Of a stretch of DNA of 64,000 nt, positions 62,569 to 64,000 are shown in pieces (the first letter of the stretch is position 1; every line of letters begins with the position of its first letter). A program made the translations under genes and the position numbers. A model generated the notes under the pieces. That model was not told the origin of the DNA. It did not search any database and saw only the letters and a list, made by a program, of their open reading frames with translations. This DNA is from Pseudomonas sp. AN-1 (GTDB taxonomy: Bacteria; Pseudomonadota; Gammaproteobacteria; Pseudomonadales; Pseudomonadaceae). The stretch spans positions 3,844,001 through 3,908,000 of the forward strand of contig NZ_CP139195.1 of assembly GCF_034057115.1 (NCBI RefSeq), read 5' to 3'.

Positions 62569-64000
<1,432 letters not shown>

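Overview
This is chromosomal DNA of a high-GC gammaproteobacterium of the genus Pseudomonas or a close relative in the Pseudomonadaceae. From about 30.5 kb to the right end the gene order follows the Pseudomonas aeruginosa backbone almost gene for gene: rsmE-tatCBA-hisE-hisI-ubiB-ubiJ-ubiE, a DUF971 gene-hslU-hslV-SPOR gene-argS-priA-rpmE-nuclease-malic enzyme-ponA-pilMNOPQ-aroK-aroB-DamX-like gene-gltB-gltD. Most protein lengths and starts agree with that lineage. Codons are strongly GC-biased at the third position, which produces very long antisense shadow frames; these were left out. No rRNA, tRNA, CRISPR array, transposase or integrase was seen.

Left edge (1-2.9 kb). Five minus-strand genes lie close together: a 51-aa small membrane protein, a 69-aa zinc-ribbon protein, a WYL-domain regulator, a second 47-aa copy of the small membrane protein, and an AT-rich, incomplete gene with two tandem zinc ribbons, a possible PD-(D/E)XK-like nuclease signature and a hydrophobic C-terminal part. 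Both small membrane protein genes carry the same CGACA-N5-TGTCG inverted repeat upstream. This is the most unusual part of the window and a candidate regulated accessory or defence-type module.

3-14 kb. A DUF2790 periplasmic protein; a LysR regulator; a four-gene efflux operon (outer-membrane factor, FUSC pump, DUF1656 protein, HlyD-type fusion protein) divergent from an AraC regulator; dispersed inverted repeats; an isolated homoprotocatechuate 2,3-dioxygenase; a YkgJ-type cysteine cluster protein; fructose-1,6-bisphosphatase; a small lipoprotein; and a CBS-domain protein.

14-30 kb. A Tat-exported PhoX-type phosphatase behind a good Pho box. Next comes an amino-acid catabolic block: a sodium symporter, a leucine/phenylalanine-type dehydrogenase and a fused indolepyruvate ferredoxin oxidoreductase, divergent from an Lrp-type regulator. 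Then come a retropepsin-like protease, a glutamate-synthase-like flavoprotein, a LysR/BenE pair around a perfect palindrome, pip-dtd and an MFS transporter.

30-64 kb is mostly housekeeping: Tat export (which serves PhoX), histidine and ubiquinone biosynthesis, the HslVU protease behind a sigma-32-like promoter, argS, priA, rpmE, malic enzyme, PBP1A, the type IV pilus alignment complex with the PilQ secretin, shikimate enzymes, and glutamate synthase large and small subunits (gltD runs off the end). Between ubiE and the DUF971 gene, where P. aeruginosa has its polyhydroxyalkanoate (pha) cluster, there is only a dispersed inverted repeat.
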